This document shows positions 32,932 through 42,510 of a stretch of 64,000 bases of DNA, piece by piece. This DNA comes from Physcia stellaris (lineage: Eukaryota > Ascomycota > Lecanoromycetes > Caliciales > Physciaceae). The DNA lies in the NCBI GenBank assembly GCA_018902385.1, contig JABSSW010000035.1, positions 248,001-312,000 on the forward strand, read 5' to 3'. How positions within the stretch are numbered: position 1 is the first letter of the stretch; each line of letters starts with the position of its first letter. The notes under the pieces are model-generated. The model had not been told where the DNA came from, did not search any database, and saw only the letters and a list, made by a program, of their open reading frames with translations. A program made the position numbers and the translations under genes.

Positions 32932-34661
32932 ATGCTGACTGACATATCCCCAGCACCATATCGTACGTCGGATAAAACGTCGTTTGCCCGCATCTCCGCT
33001 ACAGATCGCTGGCCTATCATTTTGGTGGGCTTCCTAACGACTACGAGATGTCCTGCCTGTCTAACGACCGGTGACTTAAGACAGGTGCCATCGACGATCT
33101 CCATCGAACCGTCATAGCGTGCGACGGCGATGAGCAGCGAAAAGAGGGCAAGACCATCTTGGAAAAATTGACGACGCTGAAGTACGAACTGCAGCACAAC
33201 CGTCACATGACGTTAGCATTCTGTCTTCTGGGACTTGGAGGAAGTTGCTTACATTGGTAGGTTTCTGGTTGACGATGGGCAGCCCGATATCGAAGGGTAC
33301 ACCAAGGAGCTGGAAGCTTTGGGGCATCCTAAGTGGCTTGACGTTCCCTGGCTCTATGCAGAGTGTTATCTCTATCGGTACGATTTGAAGTCAATGATCT
33401 CGTTTTACACTGACATTGGCATTATAGACGCATGAGCACATTCTTTACGCCCTCGCAATATTGGAAGAGCTATGATGTCTTTGCACGGCAGAAGATGTCC
33501 ACTTTCAAATCGTCGAGACCTGCGATCCTAGAGCTAGCCACCAAGTATAAAGAATTAATTGCAGAACTAAGTGATGACCAGCCTATCACAAAATCACCAC
33601 CGGATCTAGAAAACGCCGAGAAAGTGCTGTTCACCGAGATGATGGAAATCTGCCTTTGGGGAAATGCCACTGATTTATCGCTGCTCACTTCGCTGACGTA
33701 CGAGGATCTACAAAAGCTTCAAGGTTCAGAGGCGAGAAAGCAGTCGGAGAAGAACATCTTAGTCAACGATCTACCAGCTGTTTACAAAGTACTGAAGGAC
33801 GCACAAAAGAACGGAAAGCAGGATCGACGAGTTGACATTGTTCTAGACAATGCTGGGTTTGAGCTGTTCGTCGATCTTATTCTAGCGGGCTACCTGCTAT
33901 CCGCGGACTTAGCAACTCAGGTGGTGCTTCACCCCAAATCCATTCCTTGGTTCGTCTCAGATGTCATCCCAGCCGATTTCGCTGAACTTCTCAACACACT
34001 CGCAAACTCACACGCTTTTGACTCTACTCCTCATGATGACAGCGAGCACTCTGCGACATCATCACCGTTATCAGAGGCCGAAATCGCTGCGCTTTCATTC
34101 CTGTTCCAGCACTGGAATGGTCTTCATCAAGAAGGGCGGTTGACAATTCGCCCTAATCGCTTTTGGACCCACGGGGGTAGCTACTGGGTACGTCCTAAAC
34201 TTCTCTTTCGTAACATTCCCAGCATTGCACTCATTATAAGAATCCGTTCCACATCTATCACGCACGGAGCTTCATCTCAACAGCTCCACATCTCCCGACA
34301 TCCAAACCGCTAACTCTCCACGCATGTCCAGCGTCTCCCAACCAGCGCTCCCACGCTCTACACCGACCTCCAAGCCAGCGAACTGGTCATCTTCAAAGGC
34401 GACCTGAACTACCGCAAACTGACCGGCGACGCCATGTGGGATCCAAACACCCCTTTCCAGACCGCCATCGGGCCTCTGGCATCCAATCTCCGGACTCTGG
34501 CGCTGCGAACCTGCAAGGCGGATGTGGTTGTTGGGCTGCCGCAGGGCGTCGATGAGAGGCTGAGGGGTGAGTATGGGGGTGATCCGCAGTGCAGGAAATG
34601 GGCGTGGAGCGGGAAGTGGGCTGTTGTGCAGTTTTGCGATGGCAAGGATGGGAGGGAATAG
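32932..34661 (+). CDS. DUF89 / ARMT1-like damage-control phosphatase (Hrt2-type, subfamily III)
   Basis: Exons 32932-33024, 33081-33211, 33261-33377, 33428-34187 and 34332-34661, 1431 bases (476 aa), close to the yeast homolog length (YMR027W/Hrt2, about 470). The start [20 protein letters not shown] matches the family N-terminus; the same frame is open farther upstream without homology. Core: [42 protein letters not shown], metal-site motif [17 protein letters not shown] and substrate-site motif [13 protein letters not shown] near the C-terminus. Members are metal-dependent phosphatases acting on reactive sugar phosphates (fructose-1-phosphate type) or protein carboxyl groups. The helical insert with Ser-rich [18 protein letters not shown] is variable in the family. 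Confidence 0.92.
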
Positions 34662-36428
34662 CGGGCGAGCGTGAAGGCTACTAGGTACGTTTTGAGCGGT
34701 ATAGATAGATGAATCGAATCCAAGGGCGATAGAATTGCATAGCTATACACAAAGCTCCCCGTGTCTACTATGCCCTGACGGTGCGGAAGTTTGCGAAATC
34801 AAACCAACTCTCGGCGTTCCTTTCCATATGGCTCATTGTCGGACGATGGTATCAATTCAAGATGTAGTGACAGAGTAGTCTGGGGTCTCTGAAGATTGCA
34901 ATCAACTCATGATGCTAAATACGAAGAAAAACAGCTGAACTGTCACGGCTGGATCAGTCAAGAAGCCAACCTGTTGTTATCCTGATCGAGATAGGACTTA
35001 TCCTGTAGCTGACCTGAATTTGATCAAGAGGTGTTCCACTCACTTGACGGTTGGTATCGGATAATATCGTCAGAAATCTGAATGGTCTTTATTTCTTCCT
35101 CTTTCTTTCCCATTCGATGATATCGACTGGAGAAAAGTCCCCTTTGGATAAATCCCAGGACGAGATCATTGTTCCTCAGAATACCAAGGGAGCGTGTAGA
35201 TTTTTCTCCTCGTGATCAATTCAAGCATGACATATTGGATCTGGGGTCATGAGTATAACAAAGTATCAGTGTAGTAGTGGCTGCATGCAACAAGAAATCC
35301 TTGTCCGATCACAACGCCTGAAGTTTGCGAGTTCTTTGAGAAGCAAACCACCGAACTGGGGATCCTGTGCCCTGTCCTGTTCTGTCCCACACTATACAAG
35401 AATAAAATATAGAACCCAAATGACCCAACGAGACGATGTCCCCAACCTTCCCCTTAAAATCTATACAAAGCGCAGCAAACAAGATCCCGCAGACTGACAA
35501 CCACCCAGAAACAGGCGTGAGGTACTATTCCAGTTTTACATCCTTGTGCCTTATCCTTGACCTAGATTACACTTTCCAGTTGATACCAGAAGCTCAGAGA
35601 AAAGGGGTTATGACCAAGCCACTGGCGTATTGGTTCTTTTCATCTTCTTTTATTTTTAATAGGGGTAAGGAGTGGGGGGATTGGGGAATGCAGAGGATGC
35701 TCCTTATATGGTTGGGTAGGGTCTGTTGGCGTATCTTGTGCGGGAGTGGCGTGGTGGTTGGGTTGTGTATGCTATGCTATGTTATGCTATGCCATGCTAT
35801 GTTATGCTATGCCATGCTATGTTATGTTATGCTATGCCATGCTATGTTATGCTATGCAAGGTAAAGGATTCCGTCGTAAGGGGCAAGAGGACTTTGACGA
35901 GGGTAAATTATCTGTGCGTAGGAAAGGGAAGAATCGAGGTGTACTGGTAAATGTATCTGGAAAAGGGGAGGTCTTCTTTTCTTCTCTCGTTGTTTTTGGA
36001 GAGCTTTTTCCAGAGAAAAATAGGAGGGAGATAGGGACACCGGTTTACCAGCAAGCAAAGGGTCATTGGAGAGGCGTTGATGTATTGCTATCTGATGATA
36101 GGCATCATGCTAAATTTACCTTCATGCTAAACTTACGTTGATGCTATACTCCCCAAGTTAGCATACGGTAGTAATCATGGTCATGGCGTAACTCACCTCC
36201 ATTCCCAAATTCTGTCCCATTTCCGTATCGTGTGTTTTTGCCAGGTTTGTCTATCCTCTCTACATGCACGCTCTATGGAACACCAAAAACCTCAATGCCG
36301 TAAACCTCCATAATCGCCAATCAGGCTTCATAACTCGTCGGGGAGACCCATGGATTTGTGGTACACATTGTTGTCATCTGAAACGGAGATCCTTTAGTCT
36401 TTTCACTCGTACTCAGCTTCCAGCATGG
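34662..36428. other. 1.8-kb intergenic with a pentanucleotide repeat
   Basis: No supported gene. Contains the TATGC/TATGT/CATGC tandem array at 35767-35858 (listed separately). Frames of 70-140 codons around it are made of the repeat itself or have no domain. A possible extra 3' exon of the TBP-like gene lies at 36328-36377. Confidence 0.55.
35767..35858 (+). repeat. Degenerate pentanucleotide tandem repeat (TATGC/TATGT/CATGC)
   Basis: About 18 copies of a five-base unit CTATG with variants CCATG and TTATG, arranged in a higher-order pattern of about 30 bases (units repeating as tgctatgccatgctatgtta). Translation gives artefactual Cys/Tyr/Met/Ala repeats in all three frames. Confidence 0.85.
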
Positions 36429-37118
36429 CTACTTACTAGTATTTTCCCCAGCCTTCTGGAGCGGAGTGAATGGATACTGCCGCACGACAGGCACAATCTT
36501 TTCAAACGCCCGATAAACCGTCTCCCTCGTCTTCGCCCCCGTGATCACGATCTTGCCCCCATAAAAAATCAGCAGCACGGCCTTAGGGTCATACATATGA
36601 TAAACGAGTCCCGGAAACCGCTCCGGTTCAAGGCTGGCAAACTGCCTATGATCCCTAGCAAAGTCGTCTAATTTGATCCCTTCATGTGCAGCGCCCAAGG
36701 AGCCCGAGCCGACGATATTCTGGATCTTGAACTCCTTGAACGAGACGCAGTAGCCCTGCTTCTGCACGATGCGAGCGTTTTTCCGCGCCGCGAGCCGGGC
36801 GTCGTCTTCGGATTTGGCGCCGGTGATGACCATCTTTCCGCTTGCGAAGATCAGGGCGGTGGTTCTGGGGTCGCGGATGCGGACGACGACGGCGGAGAAG
36901 CGTTTCGGTGCGTACTCGGCGTTCCGGATGTGCTGGGCGAGATGGGTGAGATCGAGGTGGCAGCTGAGATCGCAACTGGCGACAACGTTTTGGATCTGGG
37001 GGAGATTGCCATTGATAGGGATGTTGCGATCTGTGTGTGTTGCTGTAGGTGATGTAGTTGCAGGAGATGCTGTATTTGTTTGGGGAAATGTGCTCGTGTT
37101 GTTAATGTGAGATGCCAT
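36429..37118 (-). CDS. Divergent TATA-box-binding protein paralog (TBP-like)
   Basis: A single exon gives 229 aa: a 38-residue Thr/Asn-rich N-terminus and a two-repeat TBP saddle. Repeat 1: LPQIQNVVASCDLSCHLDL, RNAEYAPKRFSAVVVRIRDP, ALIFASGKMVITGAKSEDDA. Repeat 2: FKEFKIQNIVGSGSLG, EPERFPGLVYHMYDP, LLIFYGGKIVITGAKTRE. The four Phe that kink TATA DNA, the paired Asn (QNVVA, QNIVG) and the Thr in both VITGAK strands are all present, so DNA binding looks intact. It differs from canonical fungal TBP far more than fungal TBPs differ from each other, and the loop after QNIVGS (GSLGAAHEGIKLDD) replaces the conserved CDIKFPIRLEGLA-type segment. I therefore call it a paralog, not the main TBP. A perfect donor GTAAGT overlaps the stop; using it adds an exon at 36328-36377 (243 aa). 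Confidence 0.85.
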   Translation of the reverse strand: MASHINNTSTFPQTNTASPATTSPTATHTDRNIPINGNLPQIQNVVASCDLSCHLDLTHLAQHIRNAEYAPKRFSAVVVRIRDPRTTALIFASGKMVITGAKSEDDARLAARKNARIVQKQGYCVSFKEFKIQNIVGSGSLGAAHEGIKLDDFARDHRQFASLEPERFPGLVYHMYDPKAVLLIFYGGKIVITGAKTRETVYRAFEKIVPVVRQYPFTPLQKAGENTSK

Positions 37119-37390
37119 GCTAACTTGTTACAGCTTTGGTGCGCTCACAGAGCAGGTTGCATAGACCGGTAAGATAGGTCGAGTCGAGCCTGCCGATTTG
37201 GAAGCTGTCTAATTCACGTCGTCAAAGTGTAGTGAAACCAGCCGATAAACTCCAAACGCCGCTGTTCCCAGGTTCTAATCGCAAAATGCTGAGGATTGAT
37301 CTTTAAGTAGAGCAAAAGAAGATTGGAGATGATGCATACAAGGGGTTCTAGAAAAGGAGAGAATGGCCGGGCGACAATGTCATACATGGC

Positions 37391-37768
37391 TTGGCACTAA
37401 ACACAAAAAGCTCCATGAATGAGATAATGAGTCTGGTGAATCAGACATTCACTGTGACTGTAGCTGATTTTGAGAAGACAGCTCAATGGGTGCTGTTTCA
37501 CCAACGTATCTCGAACGTAGAGATCCTCCCAAATGTGTTTGTAGAGAAGTTGATTATGTCCTTTGTCAAGTCTCGCAGAGATGATTTCTCGAGCTACTAT
37601 CCCATGCACGCGTACGAGGCCAAATACCGGTGCTCGCTCGAGCAAGTCATCATCAGTGAGTTTGTGGTGCTATCTTACCTCCCATACATCGTCACTGATG
37701 TAACAAATTGCGTAACTGTTCTCGACACCAAAACATATGAACAACACGAAAAAGTCATCATCTTCTGA
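37391..37768 (+). pseudogene. Annexin-like fragment (single partial repeat)
   Basis: The frame contains HAYEAKYRCSLEQVIISEF, almost the same as HAYEAKYRRSLEKVIVSEF in the annexin gene 2.3 kb downstream. At DNA level 37607-37663 matches 39881-39937 with about five differences in 57 bases. Upstream of this the translation can be aligned without gaps for about 20 more residues with scattered identities (E.L, S.R.D), so the copied piece is longer but worn. No complete annexin repeat, calcium loop or downstream repeat follows. The first in-frame ATG is at 37415. I read it as a broken partial duplicate of the annexin; whether it is expressed is unknown. Confidence 0.6.
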
Positions 37769-38623
37769 TTTCGTCTCAAGTCAGGTAATCGCAGGTCCGT
37801 CAGGACTAGAACTTGAAAATTGGCACCACCAAGTACCAGGCCATGGGACAAGTAGATCAAAAGGTGTAGTATTTTGGAGAAAACGGAAATGGGAGGTTCA
37901 CGAGGTACAATGACTCGGAGTGACAATGCTCTTTCACAGGCCGAAGCTGATAGATGTTTCGGTACAAACCAGTATCTCACTTTTTTCTTGTCATACTAGA
38001 GCAAACCTTTTTGGGTACGCTTGTCCTCTTGGAATAAGGATACCCAAGCTGTCACCAAGGTTCGAATTTTGCATTGGGCATGTGGAAATCGAATCCCTAC
38101 CTATGGTCCGGGCCATTAGGATCGAGTTGGTTCTCCAGATGTTTGTGGTGGAGTTGGGCGTTTCCTCCTAGAAACGTGGAGTCTCAGCCTGAACTCGTCT
38201 CCACTTCTTTGGGACTGGATTCATGCACAAAATGTGGCGCAGAACTATGGCTGTGCGCAAAGGTTTGTGTAATATGGATCACTCATCGTTGACTGCAGTG
38301 CTTGCACCATTATATTGGCATAAACTTTGCCAAACGCAAATAAGCATGTGAGGCTTTTTCGTGAATGACGCAGAGATCTTTCAACGTCACCCTTCGGCGG
38401 CCTCTGTCGGTTGAAATGACAATGCTGGTGATGCCGACTTGCACCACCAGCACAGCCCGCTCCAAGGCGCCTTCTCAAAATCCCCCCTCTGCCTATTACC
38501 GATCATTCCTTCGCTATAACTCACCGTGCCACCACCTCAGTCTCCTCGACCTGGCCTCTACATCGATCGGTTGAAGAAGTATTCTGCGACCGAACACTGA
38601 AGTCTATCTTTTCAGATCCAGAC
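37769..38623. other. Intergenic / annexin promoter
   Basis: No supported gene. About 855 bases upstream of the annexin start; pyrimidine-rich around 38440-38560. No further annexin-like sequence was noticed here. Confidence 0.5.
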
Positions 38624-40210
38624 ATGTCGTACAATCAAGGCGGTTACCCGCCATACGGAGGACCACCACCTCGTAAGTGCTCATTCTTGGGACCATCGCA
38701 GCTCATGTACTGATTTATCATTGTAGAAGGATATCAACAACCGCCGCAAGGCCAGTATCCCCCACAAGGCTATCCGCCGCAGCAGGGGTATGGCGCACCA
38801 TCAGGTCCTCAGGGGTACGGCCAGCAGCCAGGTTATCCGCCTCAGGGCCAATTCCAGCAGCATAATCAAGCATATCCTCCTCAGCAGCAGCCAGGTTATC
38901 CACCCCAGCAACAGCCAGGTTATCCGCCCCAGCAACAGCACAACCAAGCCTATCCTCCTCAGCAACCTCAGCAAGGTTATCCTCCTCAGCAGAATCAAGG
39001 ATATCCTCCGCCAGGGCAGCCACCATACGGAGCGCCATCCCATAGTCCATACCCGCAACAACCTCAGTCACCGTATGGCGCACCCCCACATAGTCCACAA
39101 CCTCCATACGGCGCGCCACAGGGAGCTCCGTATGGCGCTCCGGCTCCGGTACAACATCAGCAAGTACCATATGGCGCACCTCATGGTGGTCCTTCCGCTC
39201 CTTATGGTGCAGCTCCCACGCAGCCGTACGGCGCTCCCACCATGCCAACCCCCCCTACGCTTGGGTACGCCCCGAACCAAGACGTCCAATACGACGCCTC
39301 AAAACGAGCCGACGAGCTTCGGAACGCTATGAAAGGCTTCGGTACCAACGAGTCCGTCCTCATCCGCACTCTCGCACACATTCCCGCGATCGAGCTCACC
39401 TGCCTAAAAACAACCTACAACCAGCGCCACCACCGCAGTCTGGAAAAGGACATTGAAAGCGAAACCTCGCGCTACTTCGAAGACTGCCTGCTCTCGATCC
39501 TGCGCGGTCCCCTCCAAGGCGACGTCTACAGCCTCAACAAAGCGCTCAAAGGCGCCGGCACGCGCGAATCCTGGCTCAACGACGTCCTCATCGGCCGCTC
39601 CAACGCCGACATGCACGCCATCAAGCAAGCCTACAAAGCGACCACGCGCCGCGACCTCGAGGCCGACGTCCGCGGCGACCTGTCCGGCAAAACCGAACGC
39701 CTGTTCATGATGATCGTCGCGGGCACGCGGCAAGAAGACTCGGCGCCCGTGCTGCCGCAAGCCGTCGACGCGGACGTGGCGGAGCTGCACCGCGCGACGG
39801 AAGGCAAAGCCGGCGCCGAGCAGCTGACGGTGTGTTCGATCCTGTCGAACCGGTCGGACGGGCAGATCCGGGCGATCGCGCACGCGTACGAGGCCAAATA
39901 CCGGCGCTCGCTCGAGAAGGTCATCGTCAGCGAGTTCAGCGGGCATATGGAGAAGACGCTGGTGGATATCGTGCGCTGTGGGACGGATCGCGCGATGAGG
40001 GATGCGCAGCGGTTGGAGGAGTGTATGAAGGGCCCCGGCACGAAGGATGAGCTGTTGGTTGCGCGCGTGGTGCAGATGCATTGGGATAGGGCGCATATGG
40101 CGCAGGTGAAGGGGGCGTATCGGGTCAAATATGGGAAGGAACTCGTTAGTCGGGTGAGGGGGGAGACTAGTGGGGATTATGAGAGGTGTTTGGTTGCTAT
40201 GATTGAGTAA
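38624..40210 (+). CDS. Annexin with long Pro/Gln/Gly/Tyr-rich N-terminal tail
   Basis: Exons 38624-38672 and 38727-40210, 510 aa. Residues 1-200 are a low-complexity tail of repeated YPPQQ, GYPPQ and PYGAP units, like the tails of annexins VII/XI. Residues 205-510 carry four annexin repeats. Type II calcium loops are visible in repeat 1 (MKGFGTNESVLIRTL), repeat 2 (LKGAGTRESWLNDVL) and repeat 4 (MKGPGTKDELLVARVV); repeat 3 has lost the GxGT loop (TEGKAGAEQLTVCSIL), common in fungal annexins. Role in the family: calcium-dependent phospholipid binding and membrane trafficking. GC content of the core is higher than its surroundings. A worn fragment of repeat 3 lies at 37391-37768. Confidence 0.93.
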
Positions 40211-40899
40211 GGGGCGGGATAGCAAGGTGACGGCTGTCGGAGTAGATGGAGGGGGGGTTGCCGTGCGATGAGAAGGGACTGAGGAGACTTCCCGATACCT
40301 TGGACACCTGAAGATTACTTCAGGTGTCTGGCCCTACGACAAACGGCGGCCTTTTCGTACGTAGTTATGTGGCAAGGGCACGATTGACGACCAACACGCT
40401 TTCATGATAAAGCTTTGCTATTGCTTGATACAGATTATGACTCTAGACATTAGGTCTTCCTGCCGGCCGGAAACCAACAATGATATCAATCGTAAATCGC
40501 ACGCTCGCTCGCTCGCTGGTAGTCATACAGGAATCGGACATAAAACACATTGGTTCAATCCTTTGAGAGGGCATCCCCTCGTCTTCCACCTTGTGGCATC
40601 GCTTCATCCATATGATTCATAAGGAAAGGTGATATTCTGCCCGGAACACCCGAGCCCTGGACCGGGGAAGGCCATGAGAGACCCTCTCCGCGATCAGGCT
40701 GTCGTGGTTCCACGATAGGTCGGTGTGGCCTGGGCCAGCGTGATAGATGTGCAGACATGAAATGCAGATGAAGCTGCGTAAATGGCACTCGATAGCGCTT
40801 CCTAGAAATTTTCCGGCTCCGCATGTTGGTGAATGTTGCAATCTGGAATGTTCGTAGGAAATTGATTGATTCTTTCGTAGATTTCGTGTAGGACGACAA
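40211..40899. other. Intergenic between convergent genes
   Basis: No supported gene. Small features only: an imperfect inverted repeat CACCTGAAG..CTTCAGGTG at about 40307-40327 (a possible terminator-like stem for the annexin transcript) and a short (CGCT)4 run near 40501-40517. Confidence 0.5.
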
Positions 40900-41298
40900 T
40901 CAGCTTCTCAATTCCTTGAAGAGACTGCCCCACCCGCTGAAGAGCCATTCATCGCCATGTCGTCCGCACTGCATGACGGTGCCGGAGCTCCTCGACCGTG
41001 AGGATTTTGGGCGGGAGGAGGTCGTTGTCTTGGACATTGTCGTCTTGGACCTGCTCGGCTGGGGAAGTGTGGTTGTGGATGGGCTACTGGGTGACGAGGG
41101 AGAGGTGTGTGCACGGGGGAGACTGTTCGAGAGCGGACTTGGTGCTGGTGAGATTGATGGTGAGGAGGGCGGGGTTGTGCTTTGCCTGAAGCTGCGGCAG
41201 TGGAAGCGAGAGAAGAAGGTCGGTGTTGAAGGAGAAGAGGTAGGCGTTATGGCTGTGGAGGGTGAGGGTGAGGAGGATGGGGAGATGGATAGCTTCAT
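40900..41298 (-). CDS. Small Ser/Pro-rich hypothetical protein with conserved-looking C-terminus
   Basis: 132 aa. Residues 1-100 are Ser/Pro/Thr-rich and disordered. The C-terminal part (SGTVMQCGRHGDEWLFSGWG, then SLFKELRS) contains CGRHxDEWLFxGW, a motif I recall from short fungal proteins of unknown function. No enzyme or membrane feature is seen. The opposite strand is also open (40916-41326), as expected where a Ser/Pro-biased frame is read backwards into acidic residues; I prefer the minus strand because of the C-terminal motif. An upstream exon cannot be excluded. Convergent with the annexin. Confidence 0.5.
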   Translation of the reverse strand: MKLSISPSSSPSPSTAITPTSSPSTPTFFSRFHCRSFRQSTTPPSSPSISPAPSPLSNSLPRAHTSPSSPSSPSTTTLPQPSRSKTTMSKTTTSSRPKSSRSRSSGTVMQCGRHGDEWLFSGWGSLFKELRS

Positions 41299-42500
41299 TG
41301 TTTCGAGCTTGAATGTTTGGGAATGACTTTGGCGGATACCCGGAGTTGGAACAAGCGGGGAGCGGTGATATAAGGTAAGTATGTACTATTGCTGCCTGGC
41401 GTCCCGCGTTTTAGGGCTAGAGCGAGAAGTAGGGTAACTCTTGGAAAGAAGGTGTCGAAAGTCGCGAGAGATCTGGGATAATATAGATTTTCTTCTAAGC
41501 TTATGCTTCGAAGGATTCAGTAGGAAGGATGAGAAGGATTCGAAGCCATGTGGGAGAGGGTCCCATCTTATCTTGGAAACAAGCCGCTAAAACCAGCATG
41601 CATGGAGAAGGAATGGGGAGATGCTCGTCCGACTGGAGTGGAAGTGTGTAAGAAAGTAGGAGTACTTAGGCTCCAGGCTGACAGCATACTGCAAGCGGGA
41701 CTATCCTTCCAATATATTCAGAGATGCTGGTTTTTGCTTGGCCCGTTCTCGATGTTACCGTGACACAAAAACGTGCGATTCCGCATGAGTCGGAATTCGG
41801 AATGTCCCAATGCGCTGGTCGTGATCAAGCTCCTATCAGATCTGGCCGCCCCCAATTGAAAACGTGTTTCTCCACTTTGCAGCTGCCAGAGGACGGTCAG
41901 AGTAGGAGTAAGCCAGGGTGAGTGAGTCTTGGGAGATCAAAAACATGACACTGTTACATGCATAACAGGGCTGCAGAAGGAGTCGGCAAGGTCCAGTAGG
42001 AGTCAAGCTTGTGCGCCGTCGTCATCCATGCGACGTGAGATGATGGCGTTCCTGACCGCCAAGGAGTGAGACTCGGTGAGCTGAAAGAGTAGTCGAACTC
42101 TGATAGAGTGACCTTTGCAGATGTTCGAGTCTAATGCACGAGAGACTCACTCTCCAAACGTGGAAATTGCAAATCCACCAATTGACTCCATTTTCCAAGA
42201 ACGAGTACGCCGTACGAGATGTTTCATGTCTTGGAACATCACCTCAGCTTTGTTGATCCCTCCAAAGTCAGACGTTCCAGAAGTCAGAGATTGACTGATG
42301 CGCTCGTCGCACGATAATAGTAGTTTTAATTGTCCTCGTTCAAACTTCCAAGGTCCACTTCGAGGAGTGGTCGCATTCAAGCATGAACGAAGATGCCAGA
42401 TGACGAACGAAGTACGAGGTACTCCGTACTCCAGAATCTTAATTGGGCCTGAATGATGCCCTAACCCTTCATGCCCTGAACCTCGGTCCACCGTCATGCT
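41299..42500. other. Intergenic
   Basis: About 1.2 kb up to the LINE; no supported gene. A GTACTCCGTACT element at 42419-42430 resembles AGTACGGAGTA found beyond the other end of the LINE. Frames at 41548-41921 and 42147-42524 have no domain. Confidence 0.5.
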
Positions 42501-42510
42501 CTTACTTGCA
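42501..42510 (+). repeat. Left copy of 10-base target-site duplication
   Basis: CTTACTTGCA immediately before the A-rich 5' end of the LINE; an identical copy is at 48393-48402. Confidence 0.8.

Noticed and set aside
35726-36141. Overlapping frames rich in Cys, Tyr, Ala and Met around the tandem repeat
   Set aside because: They are translations of the CTATG repeat in each frame, with no start context, splice logic or domain.
36429-37118. Calling this the canonical TBP gene
   Set aside because: The core differs at many positions that are nearly invariant among fungal TBPs, including the loop after QNIVGS, so a paralog is more likely.
40501-40517. (CGCT)n microsatellite
   Set aside because: Only about four units; too short to be informative.
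40916-41326. 136-codon acidic frame on the + strand
   Set aside because: It is the antisense of the Ser/Pro-rich minus-strand frame, which carries the more protein-like C-terminus.
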